Below are positions 26,762-36,001 of a stretch of DNA of 64,000 bases, piece by piece. The DNA is from Paractinoplanes toevensis (GTDB lineage: Bacteria; Actinomycetota; Actinomycetes; Mycobacteriales; Micromonosporaceae), in the NCBI RefSeq assembly GCF_018332695.1, contig NZ_BOQN01000010.1:62001-126000 (forward strand), written 5' to 3'. The notes below the pieces were generated by a model. That model was given only the letters and a program-made list of their open reading frames with translations, searched no databases and was not told the origin of the DNA. The translations under genes were made by a program, and so were the position numbers. Numbering within the stretch: position 1 is the stretch's first letter; the number at the start of each line of letters is the position of its first letter.

Positions 26762-27684
26762 CAGTCCACCAGCGTCCGGCCGGTGAGGTGCAGGAACACG
26801 TCCTCCAGGCTGCTGCGCCGCACCAGCACACTGGCCGGGGCCAGCGACCGCCGCTGCACCTCGGCCACCGCCGCGTCGCCGTCGAACACGTAGAGCAGGA
26901 TGCGATCGGGCAGCACCTCGAGCCGCTCGCCGAGGCCGGCCAGCTTCTCCGAATACGGCTCCTGGGACTCGGCGGCGAACCGCAGCTCCACCACCTCGCG
27001 CGTCGAATATTGCTCGATCAGCGCCCGCGGGGAACCCTCGGCCACGATCCGGCCACCGTCCATCACCACGAGCCGGTCGCACAACTGCTCGGCCTCGTCC
27101 ATGTAATGGGTCGTCAGCACCAGGGTCACGCCCTGCTGCTTGAGCCGGAACAATCGCTCCCACACCAGGTGCCGCGCCTGCGGGTCGAGACCGGTGGTGG
27201 GCTCGTCGAGCAGCACGATCTCCGGTTCGTTGACCAGCGCCCGGGCGATCGTCAGCCGCCGTTTCATGCCGCCGGACAGCGGCTCGACCTTGCTGTCGCC
27301 ACGCTCGGACAGCTGCACGAAATCCAGCAGCTCGGCGGCCCGCTGCCGGGCCACCTTGCGCGGAATGCCGAAGAACCGGGCATAGGTCGACAGGTTCTCC
27401 CGGACGGTCAGCTCGATGTCCAGATTGTCCAGCTGGGGGCACACGCCGAGTTTCGCCCGGATCTTCGGCCCGTCCCGCCGCGGGTCCATCCCCAGAATTT
27501 GCAGCACGCCATCGGTCGGCGGCGACACGCACCCGATCATGCGCATGGTCGAGCTCTTGCCGGCGCCGTTCGGGCCGAGAAACCCGAACGCCTCGCCCCG
27601 GCGCACGTCGACGTCGATGCCGGCGACCGCCGTGAAGTCACCGAACCGCTTCACGAGGCCGCGCGCATGTATGAGGGAGTCCAC
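26761..27684 (-). CDS. ABC-2 exporter ATP-binding protein
   Basis: The protein has 307 residues. It has Walker A GPNGAGKS, Q-loop GVCPQLDNLD, signature LSGGMKRRL, Walker B IVLLDEPTTGLD, and the switch histidine in LTTHYMDEAEQL. This is the DrrA/NodI type with a C-terminal extension of ~80 residues. GTG 27684 (reads VDSLIHARGL) fits the family start; a TTG at 27714 is possible and would add ten residues. No clear Shine-Dalgarno is visible. It is transcribed just after the small gene at 27718-28239. Confidence 0.92.
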   Translation of the reverse strand: MDSLIHARGLVKRFGDFTAVAGIDVDVRRGEAFGFLGPNGAGKSSTMRMIGCVSPPTDGVLQILGMDPRRDGPKIRAKLGVCPQLDNLDIELTVRENLSTYARFFGIPRKVARQRAAELLDFVQLSERGDSKVEPLSGGMKRRLTIARALVNEPEIVLLDEPTTGLDPQARHLVWERLFRLKQQGVTLVLTTHYMDEAEQLCDRLVVMDGGRIVAEGSPRALIEQYSTREVVELRFAAESQEPYSEKLAGLGERLEVLPDRILLYVFDGDAAVAEVQRRSLAPASVLVRRSSLEDVFLHLTGRTLVD

Positions 27685-27717
27685 GGCGAGAACCCTAGAG
27701 AGGGGGTACGACAAAAA

Positions 27718-28239
27718 TCACTCCGGCGGCGCGGTCGCCTCCCGGGCCGCCGACACCAGCTCATTCGTCAGCTCGGTGACCGCCGCCAGCTTCACCGGCG
27801 TACCCGCGTCGTAGCGGACCGCCCAGCTCAGACCGTTCCTGCCGGGCACCCGCCGGCCCACCACCCGCACCCCGCCCGCCGACAGCGGGTGGTGCGACGT
27901 GTACGCCACCGACCGGGTCACCCGGGACCGCACCTGGTCCGGCACCTCGCCCGGCTCCAGCAGCAGGAAACTGACCACCGGCCCGTCGACGAGCACCACG
28001 TACTCCTCGCGGTCCTCGGCCAGATCGGCCGGCGTGATCCGCAGCTCCCGCCCGGACCACGCCGCCTTGTGGATCTCGTGCCAGCCGAGCCGCTTACCGT
28101 CCGGCAGCCACAGGCCGTGGTTCGTGGCGACCAGGGCCTGATCGCCGTCGAGCGCGGCCCACGCCACCACCCGCTCGTCCGGAGCCAGCGCGGGCCGCAG
28201 CGCCGCCGGAAGCTTGGGTTTACGCCGAAGTAGGTTCAC
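27718..28239 (-). CDS. Conserved hypothetical protein next to dnaG
   Basis: The protein has 173 residues and is soluble, with no signal peptide or membrane segment. I do not recognise a named domain. It reads as a small beta-rich protein: DERVVAWAALDGDQALVATNHGLWLPDG, then LGWHEIHKAAWSGRELRI, and YVVLVDGPVVSFLLLEPGEVPDQVRSRV, which resembles a PH-like fold with two similar halves. Its GTG overlaps the dnaG stop by 3 nt, so it is translationally coupled. It is probably a household protein of the dgt-dnaG block rather than part of the exporter. Confidence 0.75.
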   Translation of the reverse strand: MNLLRRKPKLPAALRPALAPDERVVAWAALDGDQALVATNHGLWLPDGKRLGWHEIHKAAWSGRELRITPADLAEDREEYVVLVDGPVVSFLLLEPGEVPDQVRSRVTRSVAYTSHHPLSAGGVRVVGRRVPGRNGLSWAVRYDAGTPVKLAAVTELTNELVSAAREATAPPE

Positions 28240-30092
28240 AGTCCACCTGCCGCCTGATCGCGCAACGCGCGCGCCTGCTGTTCGAGGGAGAAGAGCTCGC
28301 CGGCCAACGCCAGGTACTCATCCTTGTGCGCCACCGGGTTCAGCCGCTGCACCTTCGACTTCAGATCACGAATCCGAGTGGTCACCGAGCCCACCTGCAG
28401 CCGCGCCATGGTGATCTGCACATAGCGCGGATCGACCGCGGCATCGGTGTGCAACGGTTCCACCGACAACTCCGAGATCAGCCCCTTGCCGGCCAGATCA
28501 TCGCAGCAGTCGCGCACCTTCTCGATCCACACCACGCCACCCGAGGACGCCGACGAGGCGCCGCCCGCCGCCCCGATCGCCGACCGGATCGCCTGGTAGA
28601 CCGGATCGCCGTAGTCCTCGGTGCCGACCGTGTCGAACATCGGCCCGGCCAGCACCGGCTCCTGCAGCGCCAGTTTCAGCGACTCCCGCTCGACGAGTCG
28701 CTGCGGCGCGACCACGGTGCGGCCGGCCGGTCGGGCGGCCTCGTCGGCGGCGGCACCGCGCAGGGCCGCGTTCACCGCACGCTGCACCGGTTCCAGGTCC
28801 ATCCCGAGGTCGCCGGCGAGCTTCCGCGCGTACTCCGGACGCTTCTCCCGGTCCTTGATCTTGGCGACCAGCGGGGCGGCCTTGCGCATCGCCTCCACCC
28901 GGCCCTCCACCGTGTCCAGATCGAACCGCGAGATGGTGTGCCGCAGTGCGAAGTCGACGAGCGGTTCCCGCCCGGCGATCATGTCGCGCACCGCGAGATC
29001 ACCCCGGGCCAGCCGCAACTCGCACGGGTCCATGTTGTCCGGGCTGACCGCGATGAACGTGCGTCCGACGAACCGCTGGTCCTCCTCGAAGGCGCGCAGC
29101 GCCGCCTTCTGCCCGGCCGCGTCCCCGTCGAACGTGTAGATGATCTCGCCGGTGAAGCTGTCGCTGTCCATCAGCAGCCGCCGCAGCACCCCGATGTGGT
29201 CGACGCCGAACGCCGTGCCGCAGGTCGCCACCGCCGTCGGCTCGCCCGCCTCGTGGCAGGCCATCACGTCGGTGTACCCCTCCACGATGACCGCCCGGCC
29301 GCGCTTCGCGATCTCGCGTTTGGCCTGGTCGATGCCGTAGAGCACGTGCGACTTCTTGTAGAGCGGCGACTCCGGCGTGTTCAGGTATTTCGGGCCGTCA
29401 TCGTCGTCGAACAGCTTGCGCGCGCCGAACCCGATCACGTCCCCGGTCAGGTCCTTGATCGGCCACAGCAGCCGCCGGCGGAACCGGTCGATGAGCGAAC
29501 CGGACCGGGCCGGCTTGGTCAGCCCGGCGGTGTTCAACTCCTCGGCCGTGAAGCCCTTCTGCCGCAGGTGCTTGGCCAGCGCGTCCCACGAGTCCGGCGC
29601 GAACCCGCACCCGTACCGCTCGGCGGCGTCCCGCCCGAACCCGCGCTGGGCGAGGAACTCGCGCGCCTTGCGGGCCCCGGCCGTGCCGAGCTGGTCGCGG
29701 TAGAACTCGGCCGCGCTCACGTGCGCGGCGAGCAGCCGCTGCCGCTGCCCGGCCTGCGGCCGCGGACCAGGGCTGGGCGAATTGTCAGTCTCGTAGCGAA
29801 GCTGAATGCCGGCCCGCGAAGCCAGCCGCTCGATCGACTCGATGAACGACAGGTGCTCGGCGTCCATCAGGTATTTGATGGCATCGCCACCCTGACCACA
29901 CCCGTGGCAGTAGTACACGCCGCGAGCTGGAGCGACCGTGAAGGACGGTGATTTCTCGTCGTGGAACGGGCACAAGCCCTTGAGGTTGCCGCCGCCGGCG
30001 GACCGCAGCGTCACGGACTCGCCGATGATGTCGGCGATCGACGTGCGGTCGCGGACCAGCGCGATGTCTTCGTCCTTGACCCTGCCCGCCAC
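28236..30092 (-). CDS. dnaG: DNA primase
   Basis: The protein has 618 residues. The CHC2 zinc finger is C41-H44-C62-C65 (CPFHDEKSPSF, YYCHGCGQGG). The TOPRIM core shows VIVEGYTDVMA (catalytic Glu) and IYTFDGDAAGQKAA (DxD-like), and the RNA-polymerase basic patch lies around GFGARK. The C-terminal ~150 residues are the helicase-binding part. It lays RNA primers at the replication fork with DnaB. GTG 30092 (MAGRVKDEDIALV) fits the family start and has AGGAT 7 nt upstream; an ATG three codons earlier is crowded by the same site. It follows dgt after 20 bp. Confidence 0.95.
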   Translation of the reverse strand: MAGRVKDEDIALVRDRTSIADIIGESVTLRSAGGGNLKGLCPFHDEKSPSFTVAPARGVYYCHGCGQGGDAIKYLMDAEHLSFIESIERLASRAGIQLRYETDNSPSPGPRPQAGQRQRLLAAHVSAAEFYRDQLGTAGARKAREFLAQRGFGRDAAERYGCGFAPDSWDALAKHLRQKGFTAEELNTAGLTKPARSGSLIDRFRRRLLWPIKDLTGDVIGFGARKLFDDDDGPKYLNTPESPLYKKSHVLYGIDQAKREIAKRGRAVIVEGYTDVMACHEAGEPTAVATCGTAFGVDHIGVLRRLLMDSDSFTGEIIYTFDGDAAGQKAALRAFEEDQRFVGRTFIAVSPDNMDPCELRLARGDLAVRDMIAGREPLVDFALRHTISRFDLDTVEGRVEAMRKAAPLVAKIKDREKRPEYARKLAGDLGMDLEPVQRAVNAALRGAAADEAARPAGRTVVAPQRLVERESLKLALQEPVLAGPMFDTVGTEDYGDPVYQAIRSAIGAAGGASSASSGGVVWIEKVRDCCDDLAGKGLISELSVEPLHTDAAVDPRYVQITMARLQVGSVTTRIRDLKSKVQRLNPVAHKDEYLALAGELFSLEQQARALRDQAAGGL

Positions 30093-30112
30093 GGCATACA
30101 TCCTGCCTCGCG

Positions 30113-31327
30113 TCAGGTGCGCGCCGCCACCAGGGTCCGGTGCCATGCCACGGCGGCGTGGTCGGTCAGCGACGCGACCTGGTCGATCACCACTCTGAGT
30201 GCGGCGGCGTCGCTTCCCGCGGCGGCATGCAACGGGCCGAAAACAAGATCCAACCTTTCCGGCGTACGGACCAGAGCGTGCACGAGCTCGACGAGGATCG
30301 TGCGCTGCTGGTCGTACCAGTCCTCGGCGGCCCGGGTGCGCATCACGTAGCGCAACGCCATGCCTTTCAGCAGCGCGCACTGGTTACGGACGGTGCGCGG
30401 CACGATGAGGTCGGCGTCGTAACGACGGACCGGGCCGTTGCCGTAGCGGCTCTGCGTGGCGCCGACCGCGGAGGCCACGAACCGGCCGGTGAGGATGCTG
30501 GTCATCCGTTTGAGGACGACCTGCGCGGCGAACGTGCCGTCGTAGTCGGCGACGGGTGCGACGGCCGGGTCGGCGAGCAGCTGTTCGAGGGCGGCGGCCA
30601 GCGCGTCGGGCGGTTCGTCGGAGTAGGTGGCGGCGACGTCGGCGCAGAGGGCGGCCCGCTCGTCGGGGTCGTGCAGGAGCGGCCGGAGGGTGAGGTAGCC
30701 GCCGTGCACCCCGTCCTCGACGTCGTGCACGGAGTAGGCGACGTCGTCGGCCCAGTCCATCACCTGCGCTTCGAGGCAGCGGCGCTCGCCCAGGTCGGCC
30801 GGGTGCATCCAGTCGAAGACGGGGCGGTCGTCGGCGTACACCCCGAATTTGGGGTATCCGGGTTTTCGAGGCCAGGGGTATTTGGCGCAGGCGTCGAGGG
30901 AGGCGCGGGTGAGGTTGAGGCCGGCGCCGGGGACCTTGGCCTCGAGGCGGGTGAGCACCCGCAGGGTCTGTGCGTTGCCCTCGAAGCCGCCGCAGGGCTG
31001 GGCGACCTCGTCGAGGGCGTGTTCGCCGTTGTGCCCGAAGGGTGGGTGGCCGAGGTCGTGGGCGAGCCCGGCCACGTCGACGACGTCCGGGTCGCAGCCG
31101 AGCCGGGCGCCCATCTCGCGGGAGATCTGGGCGACCTCCAGGGAGTGCGTCAGCCGCGTACGCAGGAAGTCGTCGGACCCGGCCGTGTGCACCTGGGTCT
31201 TGGACGCCAGCCGGCGGAAGCCGGCCGAGTGCAGGACGCGGGCCCGGTCCCGCTGGTAGGGCGTCCTTCCGTACCCGCTGTCCTTGGCCGGTTCGGTAAG
31301 CCACCTCTGGGCGTCGGGCGCCGTCAT
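30113..31327 (-). CDS. dgt: Deoxyguanosinetriphosphate triphosphohydrolase-like protein
   Basis: The protein has 404 residues. It is an HD-domain protein with RDRARVLHSAGFRRLASKTQV near the start, THSLEVAQ (H61) and AHDLGHPPFGHNGE (H90-D91), and an EAQVMDWADDVAYSVHDVED third-ligand region. It hydrolyses dNTPs to nucleoside and triphosphate, tuning dNTP pools. The dgt-dnaG order is usual in actinobacteria. No Shine-Dalgarno stands out before ATG 31327, which lies in a 74-bp gap to the divergent chemoreceptor gene. Confidence 0.94.
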   Translation of the reverse strand: MTAPDAQRWLTEPAKDSGYGRTPYQRDRARVLHSAGFRRLASKTQVHTAGSDDFLRTRLTHSLEVAQISREMGARLGCDPDVVDVAGLAHDLGHPPFGHNGEHALDEVAQPCGGFEGNAQTLRVLTRLEAKVPGAGLNLTRASLDACAKYPWPRKPGYPKFGVYADDRPVFDWMHPADLGERRCLEAQVMDWADDVAYSVHDVEDGVHGGYLTLRPLLHDPDERAALCADVAATYSDEPPDALAAALEQLLADPAVAPVADYDGTFAAQVVLKRMTSILTGRFVASAVGATQSRYGNGPVRRYDADLIVPRTVRNQCALLKGMALRYVMRTRAAEDWYDQQRTILVELVHALVRTPERLDLVFGPLHAAAGSDAAALRVVIDQVASLTDHAAVAWHRTLVAART

Positions 31328-31401
31328 GATCCCAGCCTAAGCGGCTCGTATCGGTTGCCGATGTAGTAGCCGTGGAGTCCGATTCTCCGGCCGGCCGGAG
31401 C

Positions 31402-32925
31402 ATGACCATCGTCGCCCGTCTGCTGGTGATGGTGGCGGCCGGGCTGATATCGGTGGCGCTGGTGGTGGGCTTCGCGATCTACAGCTCGCACGTGCAGGCG
31501 GACGCGAACCGGGACATCGCCCGGATATCGGACGGCATGAGTCACCAGTGGAACGCGGACATGATGCACGATGCATTGCGGGCCGACGTGATGTCCGCGA
31601 TGTACAGCAGGTCGGCGGCGGACAACGAGGTCGCCGACCACGGTGCGGTGATGCTCGACAATTTCGACGCGGCGGCGGTCGAAGCCCCGACGGACCTGCA
31701 GGCCGACTACCGGCGAGTGCGCCCGCAGATCGTGACATATGCGGATCTGGCGGCGCAGGTGGTGAGTTCGCGGTCAACCACGCAGCTCGCCAGCTATCTG
31801 ACCGTCTACGCGCAGCTCGAGGAGGATCTCGGGGCGCTGGACGACGCGATGGGCGCGGCGGTGCTGGCGGCCAGTGACCGGGGTGTCTCGTCGGCGAAGA
31901 AGAGCGACTGGATCATCGGGCTGGCCGGTCTCGCCGGCATCCTGATCACGGCACTGGCCGGGTGGCGGACGCTGCGGGCGATCCGGCGGCCGTTGCGGGA
32001 GATGGTGGCCGGCCTGCGGGCGGTGGCCGACTGCGACCTGACCGTCCGGGTGCCGGTGCTGCGCCGCGACGAGCTGGGTGAGATGGCCGGGGCGCTGAAC
32101 GGCGCGATGGGGGCGCTGCGCGAGACGGTGTCCGCGACGGCGGTGCGCATCGGCACGCTGACCTCGGCCAGCGGTGATCTGCGGACGCTGGCCGGGGAGC
32201 TGGACGGTTCGGCCGAGCAGACGTCGGCCCAGGCGCGCAGCGCGGACGCGTCGGCCCGGAACGTGGCGTCGGCGGTGGGCGACATGATGACCGCGACCGA
32301 CGAGCTGGCGGCGTCGATCCGGGAGATCGCCCGGCAGACCGAGGTGGCCACGGCGACGACCGGTGCGGCGACCCGGGACGCGGCGCGGACCGCGGAGGCG
32401 GTGGGGCGGCTGAGCGAGGCGAGCCGGGAGGTCGGCGACATCGTGCAGCTGATCACGAACATCGCGGAGCAGACGAACCTGCTGGCGCTGAACGCGACGA
32501 TCGAGGCGGCCCGGGCCGGTGCGGCCGGCAAGGGTTTCGCGGTGGTGGCGACCGAGGTGAAGGACCTGGCCCAGGAGACGGCGCAGGCGACCGCGGACAT
32601 CACCGCGAAAATCTCGGCGATCCAGGAGATGACGAGCGGGACCGCGGCGGCGATCGCCTCGATCACCGAGGTGATCGCGCAGATCGACGACGGTCAGCGG
32701 ATGATCGCGGCGGCGGTCGAGCAGCAGTCGGCGACGACCGAGCTGATGTCGCGGAACGTGGGTGAGGTGTCGGCGGCGGCCGGGGAGATCTCCGGCACGG
32801 TCTCGAACATCACCCGTTCGACGGAGTCGACGGCGGAGGGTGCGAACACGACGCGTACCTCCGCCGAGGTGGTGAGCACGGCGGCCGGCGAGATCCAGAC
32901 GCTGATGGCCCGCTTCCGCTATTGA
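31402..32925 (+). CDS. Methyl-accepting chemotaxis protein
   Basis: The protein has about 507 residues. TM1 (about 5-27) is followed by a four-helix-type extracytoplasmic domain of ~145 residues, TM2 ([19 protein letters not shown]), a HAMP domain ([23 protein letters not shown]) and a cytoplasmic coiled coil with the conserved hairpin tip [21 protein letters not shown]. It would control CheA/CheW; no che gene is in the window. The start is uncertain: ATG 31402 begins right at TM1, and a GTG at 31372 would add ten residues; neither has a good Shine-Dalgarno. It lies 460 bp before the Roadblock/DUF4388 array. Confidence 0.9.
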   Translation: MTIVARLLVMVAAGLISVALVVGFAIYSSHVQADANRDIARISDGMSHQWNADMMHDALRADVMSAMYSRSAADNEVADHGAVMLDNFDAAAVEAPTDLQADYRRVRPQIVTYADLAAQVVSSRSTTQLASYLTVYAQLEEDLGALDDAMGAAVLAASDRGVSSAKKSDWIIGLAGLAGILITALAGWRTLRAIRRPLREMVAGLRAVADCDLTVRVPVLRRDELGEMAGALNGAMGALRETVSATAVRIGTLTSASGDLRTLAGELDGSAEQTSAQARSADASARNVASAVGDMMTATDELAASIREIARQTEVATATTGAATRDAARTAEAVGRLSEASREVGDIVQLITNIAEQTNLLALNATIEAARAGAAGKGFAVVATEVKDLAQETAQATADITAKISAIQEMTSGTAAAIASITEVIAQIDDGQRMIAAAVEQQSATTELMSRNVGEVSAAAGEISGTVSNITRSTESTAEGANTTRTSAEVVSTAAGEIQTLMARFRY

Positions 32926-33275
32926 TCCTTGCGGCTGGACAGCACGCAGAACTCGTTGCCCTCCGGGTCGGCCAGGACCACCCAGCCGACGTCGCGCTGA
33001 CCGACGTCGGCGAGCCGGGCGCCCATGTTCACCAGCCGCTCGACCTCCGCCTCCTGATCGTCCGGCCGCAGGTCGATGTGCAGGCGATTCTTGACCGTCT
33101 TGGCGTCCGGCACCGGGGTGAACAGCAGGCCGGGCAGTTCGTCGGGGGTGCGCCGGATCTCCACCTCGTCGGGGGCCTCGTGCACGATCTGGTAGCCGAG
33201 GGCCTCGGCCCACCAGCGGGCCAGCCGGTGCGCGTCCTCCGCGTCCACGACGATCTGTTCCCAGCGGACCGGCAT
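32919..33275 (-). CDS. VOC-family (glyoxalase-like) protein
   Basis: The protein has 118 residues in two beta-alpha-beta-beta-beta halves typical of vicinal-oxygen-chelate proteins: [30 protein letters not shown] and [21 protein letters not shown], with the closing [17 protein letters not shown]. The metal-ligand residues are only partly conserved (no clear N-terminal His), so it may bind a ligand rather than catalyse. Its end overlaps the convergent chemoreceptor gene by 7 bp. Confidence 0.85.
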   Translation of the reverse strand: MPVRWEQIVVDAEDAHRLARWWAEALGYQIVHEAPDEVEIRRTPDELPGLLFTPVPDAKTVKNRLHIDLRPDDQEAEVERLVNMGARLADVGQRDVGWVVLADPEGNEFCVLSSRKDQ

Positions 33276-33388
33276 ATGGCGCCCCCCTTATCGAAAAGTG
33301 ACGATCATGTTACGCGCCCCTGTCGAGGGACCCTCGTCCTGAGCACCCGCACCGACCGTGCGACGACGACGCTCGATGGGCTCGAACC

Positions 33389-33814
33389 ATGCGGGATGTG
33401 CGACTTCGGTGGTGGTTGAGCGAGCTGGGTGCGGCCGGGTGGACCGGGGCGCTGCACGTGGGTGGCACGCCGGGCGGCGTGCTTCACCTGGTGGGCGGCC
33501 GGATCGCGTACGCCGAGACCCCGTCCTGTCCCGGTCTCGGTGAGCGGCTGGTCGCCTCCGGGCGGCTGAGCCCGGCGGCGTGGTCGGCCGCGGTGGCCGA
33601 GGGCCGGGCCGGCCGCCGGGTCGGGCGGGTGCTGATGCGCGACGGCCTGATCGGGCAGAACGAGCTGGCGTCGCGGGTCGCGGTGACGGTCGCCGACGCG
33701 GCCGGCGAGTTGCTGCGGTCCGGCGGGGCCCCGGTGCGGCTGGTCGCCGGCGAGCGGCACTGGCTGGGAGAAATCGGACCGCAACGGCGGCGCTGCGAGT
33801 CTCGCCGACCATGA
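33389..33814 (+). CDS. DUF4388 (PATAN-like) protein, short paralogue
   Basis: The protein has 141 residues with no membrane segment. It matches the N-terminal domain of the product at 34316 along its whole length: GWTGALHVGGTPGGVLHLVGGRIAYAE against RQTGALVVGGHPGGAVYVLEGRVIYAE, then GELLTASGRL-type, VGRVLMRDGLIGQNEL and HWLGEIGP. DUF4388/PATAN domains occur in bacterial signalling proteins with Roadblock domains and small GTPases; the molecular role is unclear. It stops at the domain boundary (EIGPQRRRCESRRP) and lacks the winged-helix and Pro-rich tail of its paralogue. It is the first gene of a five-gene array. Start ATG 33389; no clear ribosome site. Confidence 0.7.
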   Translation: MRDVRLRWWLSELGAAGWTGALHVGGTPGGVLHLVGGRIAYAETPSCPGLGERLVASGRLSPAAWSAAVAEGRAGRRVGRVLMRDGLIGQNELASRVAVTVADAAGELLRSGGAPVRLVAGERHWLGEIGPQRRRCESRRP

Positions 33815-33923
33815 CGCACATCGGGTGCGACTTGTCGGCTGGTGGTCGCCGCAGGATGGCCCACGGTGACAGCAGGGACGTTCGTCGCCATCCAGTGGGG
33901 GACACCAGCGCTGAGGGAGAGAC

Positions 33924-34304
33924 GTGCCCGGCGTCGATCACTGTCTGCAGGAGGCCATGGCGATTCCTGGCGCGGTCGGCGCCAGCATCGTCGACTACAC
34001 CACCGGCTTCCCGGTCGCCACGACGGGAACCGCACCGAACTCCGACCACGAGGCGGCCGCGGCCGGCACGGCCGACGTGGTCCAGGCCGCCACCAGCCGG
34101 TCGCTGTTCGTCTCGGCGATACCGCACGACCTGCTGGAAGACCTGATCATCACGACGGCCGGCGGCTACCACCTGCTCCGGCTCGTGCACACCGACTTCG
34201 ACAGCCGGCTGGTCCTCTACGTCTGGCTGGACCGGCAGCAGGGGAACCTCGCGGTGGCCCGCCGCCGCATGCAGAAACTGGCCGACGACCTGATCGCCAC
34301 GTGA
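33924..34304 (+). CDS. Roadblock/LC7-like protein A
   Basis: The protein has 126 residues. It opens MPGVDHCLQEAMAIPGAVGASIVDYTTGFPVAT, an alpha-beta Roadblock start, and continues DVVQAATSRSLFVSAIPHDLLEDLIITTAGGYHLLRLV and a helix with NLAVARRRMQKLADDL. It is clearly paralogous to the product at 36002. Roadblock proteins such as MglB bind and regulate small GTPases or serve as dimeric scaffolds. The GTG has GAGGGAGA upstream. It lies 109 bp after the first DUF4388 gene and 11 bp before the second. Family from pattern; function inferred. Confidence 0.75.
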   Translation: MPGVDHCLQEAMAIPGAVGASIVDYTTGFPVATTGTAPNSDHEAAAAGTADVVQAATSRSLFVSAIPHDLLEDLIITTAGGYHLLRLVHTDFDSRLVLYVWLDRQQGNLAVARRRMQKLADDLIAT

Positions 34305-34315
34305 GGAGAGACCGG

Positions 34316-35362
34316 GTGACCCCCTCGAAGACCGCCGCGCCGGCGCGCCTGTTCACCCAGGTGGCGGCCGACCGGCAGACCGGTGCCCTGGTGGTCGGCG
34401 GCCACCCGGGCGGCGCGGTCTACGTCCTCGAGGGCCGGGTCATCTACGCCGAGTCACCGGCGGCGCCCGGGGTCGGCGAGTTGCTCACCGCGTCCGGCCG
34501 GCTGGCCGGGCGCACCTGGCAGACCGCCCTCGACCAGGGCACCTCCACCGCCCAGGTGGGCCGGCTGCTGGTCGAGCAGGGGCATCTCACCCAGGGTGAG
34601 CTGGAGCTGTGCGTGCTCGGCGCGACCTACGACGCCGCGTACTTCGCGCTGTCGCCGGCGGCCGCGCCGGTCGAGTTCCTCGGCGGTGCCATGCACTGGC
34701 TGGGCCCGATCGCGCACATCGACCCGGCGGCGGTCGACCGGGAGGTGCGCCGCCGGGCGAAGCTGCTCGACGACATCTTCCCCGACCCGCGGGTGGACAC
34801 GGCGGTGGTGACGCCGGTGACCCGCCCGCCGCGGGAGCGGATCACGCTGACCGCCGCGCAGTGGGAGTTGCTGGTGCACGCCGACGGCCAGCGCACCCCG
34901 GCCGACCTGGCGTTACTGCTGGGCCGCGCCGGCTTCGCGACCATTCAGGAGCTGCGGCGCCTTGCGGCGCTGGGTCTGCTGGAGCTTCCGGAGGTACGGG
35001 CCGAGGCTCCCGAGTTCGTGCGGTTGCCCCGGGCCCGCGGGACCGCGGTGGACGCGCGCCGCCCCCGGGTGAGTCCCGGCGACGTCCCGACCGTGCCGGT
35101 GGTGTCGGGGGCTCGCCCCACCAAGCCCGAACCCCCGCCGCCGTCGCCGCCCCCAGCCGCGTCGCCGCCCCGACCCCCGTCGCCGGCGCTCACCGAGGAG
35201 ACCAACGCGAACGGGACGCTGTACCGCCCGCCCCGGCTGGCCCGCCGAAAACCCGGCGCGAAGCTGCCGAAAGAGGTGGCCTCGGAACCCGCGCCGGTCC
35301 ATCCCGGCACCGATGAAGTCCTGCTCAAACGCATCCGTACCGCACTGCGGGCCCTGCGGTGA
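34316..35362 (+). CDS. DUF4388 protein with winged-helix-like region and Pro-rich tail
   Basis: The protein has 348 residues. A DUF4388/PATAN-like domain (about 10-150) is followed by a possible winged helix (about 175-224; TAAQWELLVHADGQRTPADLALLLG then IQELRRLAALGLLEL), which resembles the degenerate wHTH that often follows DUF4388. A Pro/Ser-rich linker (about 265-292) and a basic C-terminal helix ending IRTALRALR complete it. GTG 34316 has GGAGAG 6 nt upstream and lies 11 bp after the Roadblock A stop, so the two are one operon. It probably joins a signalling complex with the Roadblock proteins; whether it binds DNA is unknown. Confidence 0.75.
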   Translation: MTPSKTAAPARLFTQVAADRQTGALVVGGHPGGAVYVLEGRVIYAESPAAPGVGELLTASGRLAGRTWQTALDQGTSTAQVGRLLVEQGHLTQGELELCVLGATYDAAYFALSPAAAPVEFLGGAMHWLGPIAHIDPAAVDREVRRRAKLLDDIFPDPRVDTAVVTPVTRPPRERITLTAAQWELLVHADGQRTPADLALLLGRAGFATIQELRRLAALGLLELPEVRAEAPEFVRLPRARGTAVDARRPRVSPGDVPTVPVVSGARPTKPEPPPPSPPPAASPPRPPSPALTEETNANGTLYRPPRLARRKPGAKLPKEVASEPAPVHPGTDEVLLKRIRTALRALR

Positions 35363-35408
35363 CGCGCGCACCCCCACCTGACGACCAGAACAGAAAGGGA
35401 GACCGAGG

Positions 35409-35939
35409 ATGACGGATCCGGCGGTGCTCCAGGAGCTCGACCGCCTGCGCGCCCGGCTGCCGGAACTGTCCGGCAGTGTGCTCGCGAGCACCGACGGCCT
35501 GGTGGTCGCGCACGACGCGCACGGGCTGGAACCGGACGGCCTCGCCGCGCTGGCCGCCGCGCATCTGGCGCTGGCCCGGCGGTTCGCCCACGCGGTTAAC
35601 CACGGCAGCCTGCGCGAGTCGGTGGTGGAGTGCGACCGGGGCTACATCACCACGTACACCGCCGGCCAGAACTCGCTGCTCACCTTGGTCACGTCCGGGG
35701 ACGCCAACCTCGCGATGGTGCACCTCGAGGCACGCCGCTGCGTGCGGCGCCTGGTGCGGATCCTCGCGGTGGAGGCGAAATCGGCGCCCCGCCCCGCCAT
35801 CCCCTCGCAACACAGCCCCACGCAGCCCGGCAGCACTCAGCCCGGCCCCACGCAGACCGGCCCGGCCGCACCGCTGACGCGGCGCACCCCGATGGCCACG
35901 CTGCCCGACAACGCCCGGCGCCGGCAGGCGACCGGCTGA
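35409..35939 (+). CDS. Roadblock/LC7-domain protein B
   Basis: The protein has 176 residues. The Roadblock fold covers about 1-125: LDRLRARLPELSGSVLASTDGLVVAHDA, then LAAAHLALARRF, VVECDRGYITTYTAGQNSLLTLVTSGDANLAMVHLEARR. This resembles the CvnB/MglB-like Roadblock proteins of streptomycete conservons more than its two array neighbours do. The C-terminal ~50 residues are low-complexity Pro/Thr/Gln (a QPGSTQPGPTQTGPA stretch) and probably disordered. AAGGGAGA lies before ATG 35409. It is fourth in the array. Confidence 0.8.
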   Translation: MTDPAVLQELDRLRARLPELSGSVLASTDGLVVAHDAHGLEPDGLAALAAAHLALARRFAHAVNHGSLRESVVECDRGYITTYTAGQNSLLTLVTSGDANLAMVHLEARRCVRRLVRILAVEAKSAPRPAIPSQHSPTQPGSTQPGPTQTGPAAPLTRRTPMATLPDNARRRQATG

Positions 35940-36001
35940 TCACCCCCGGTACCGCCGGCCAAGCGGCGGACCGCCATCCCACCGCAACGGAGGACCATCC
36001 C

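Noticed and set aside
26763-27532. Longer version of the first ABC-2 permease reaching 27532
   Set aside because: The extension is a shadow frame of the exporter ATPase gene; ATG 26761 with the 1-nt overlap is the natural start.
33842-34316. Longer start (GTG 33842) for the second DUF4388 gene
   Set aside because: The added 158 residues are an Arg/Gly-rich shadow of the Roadblock A gene; GTG 34316 has its own ribosome site.
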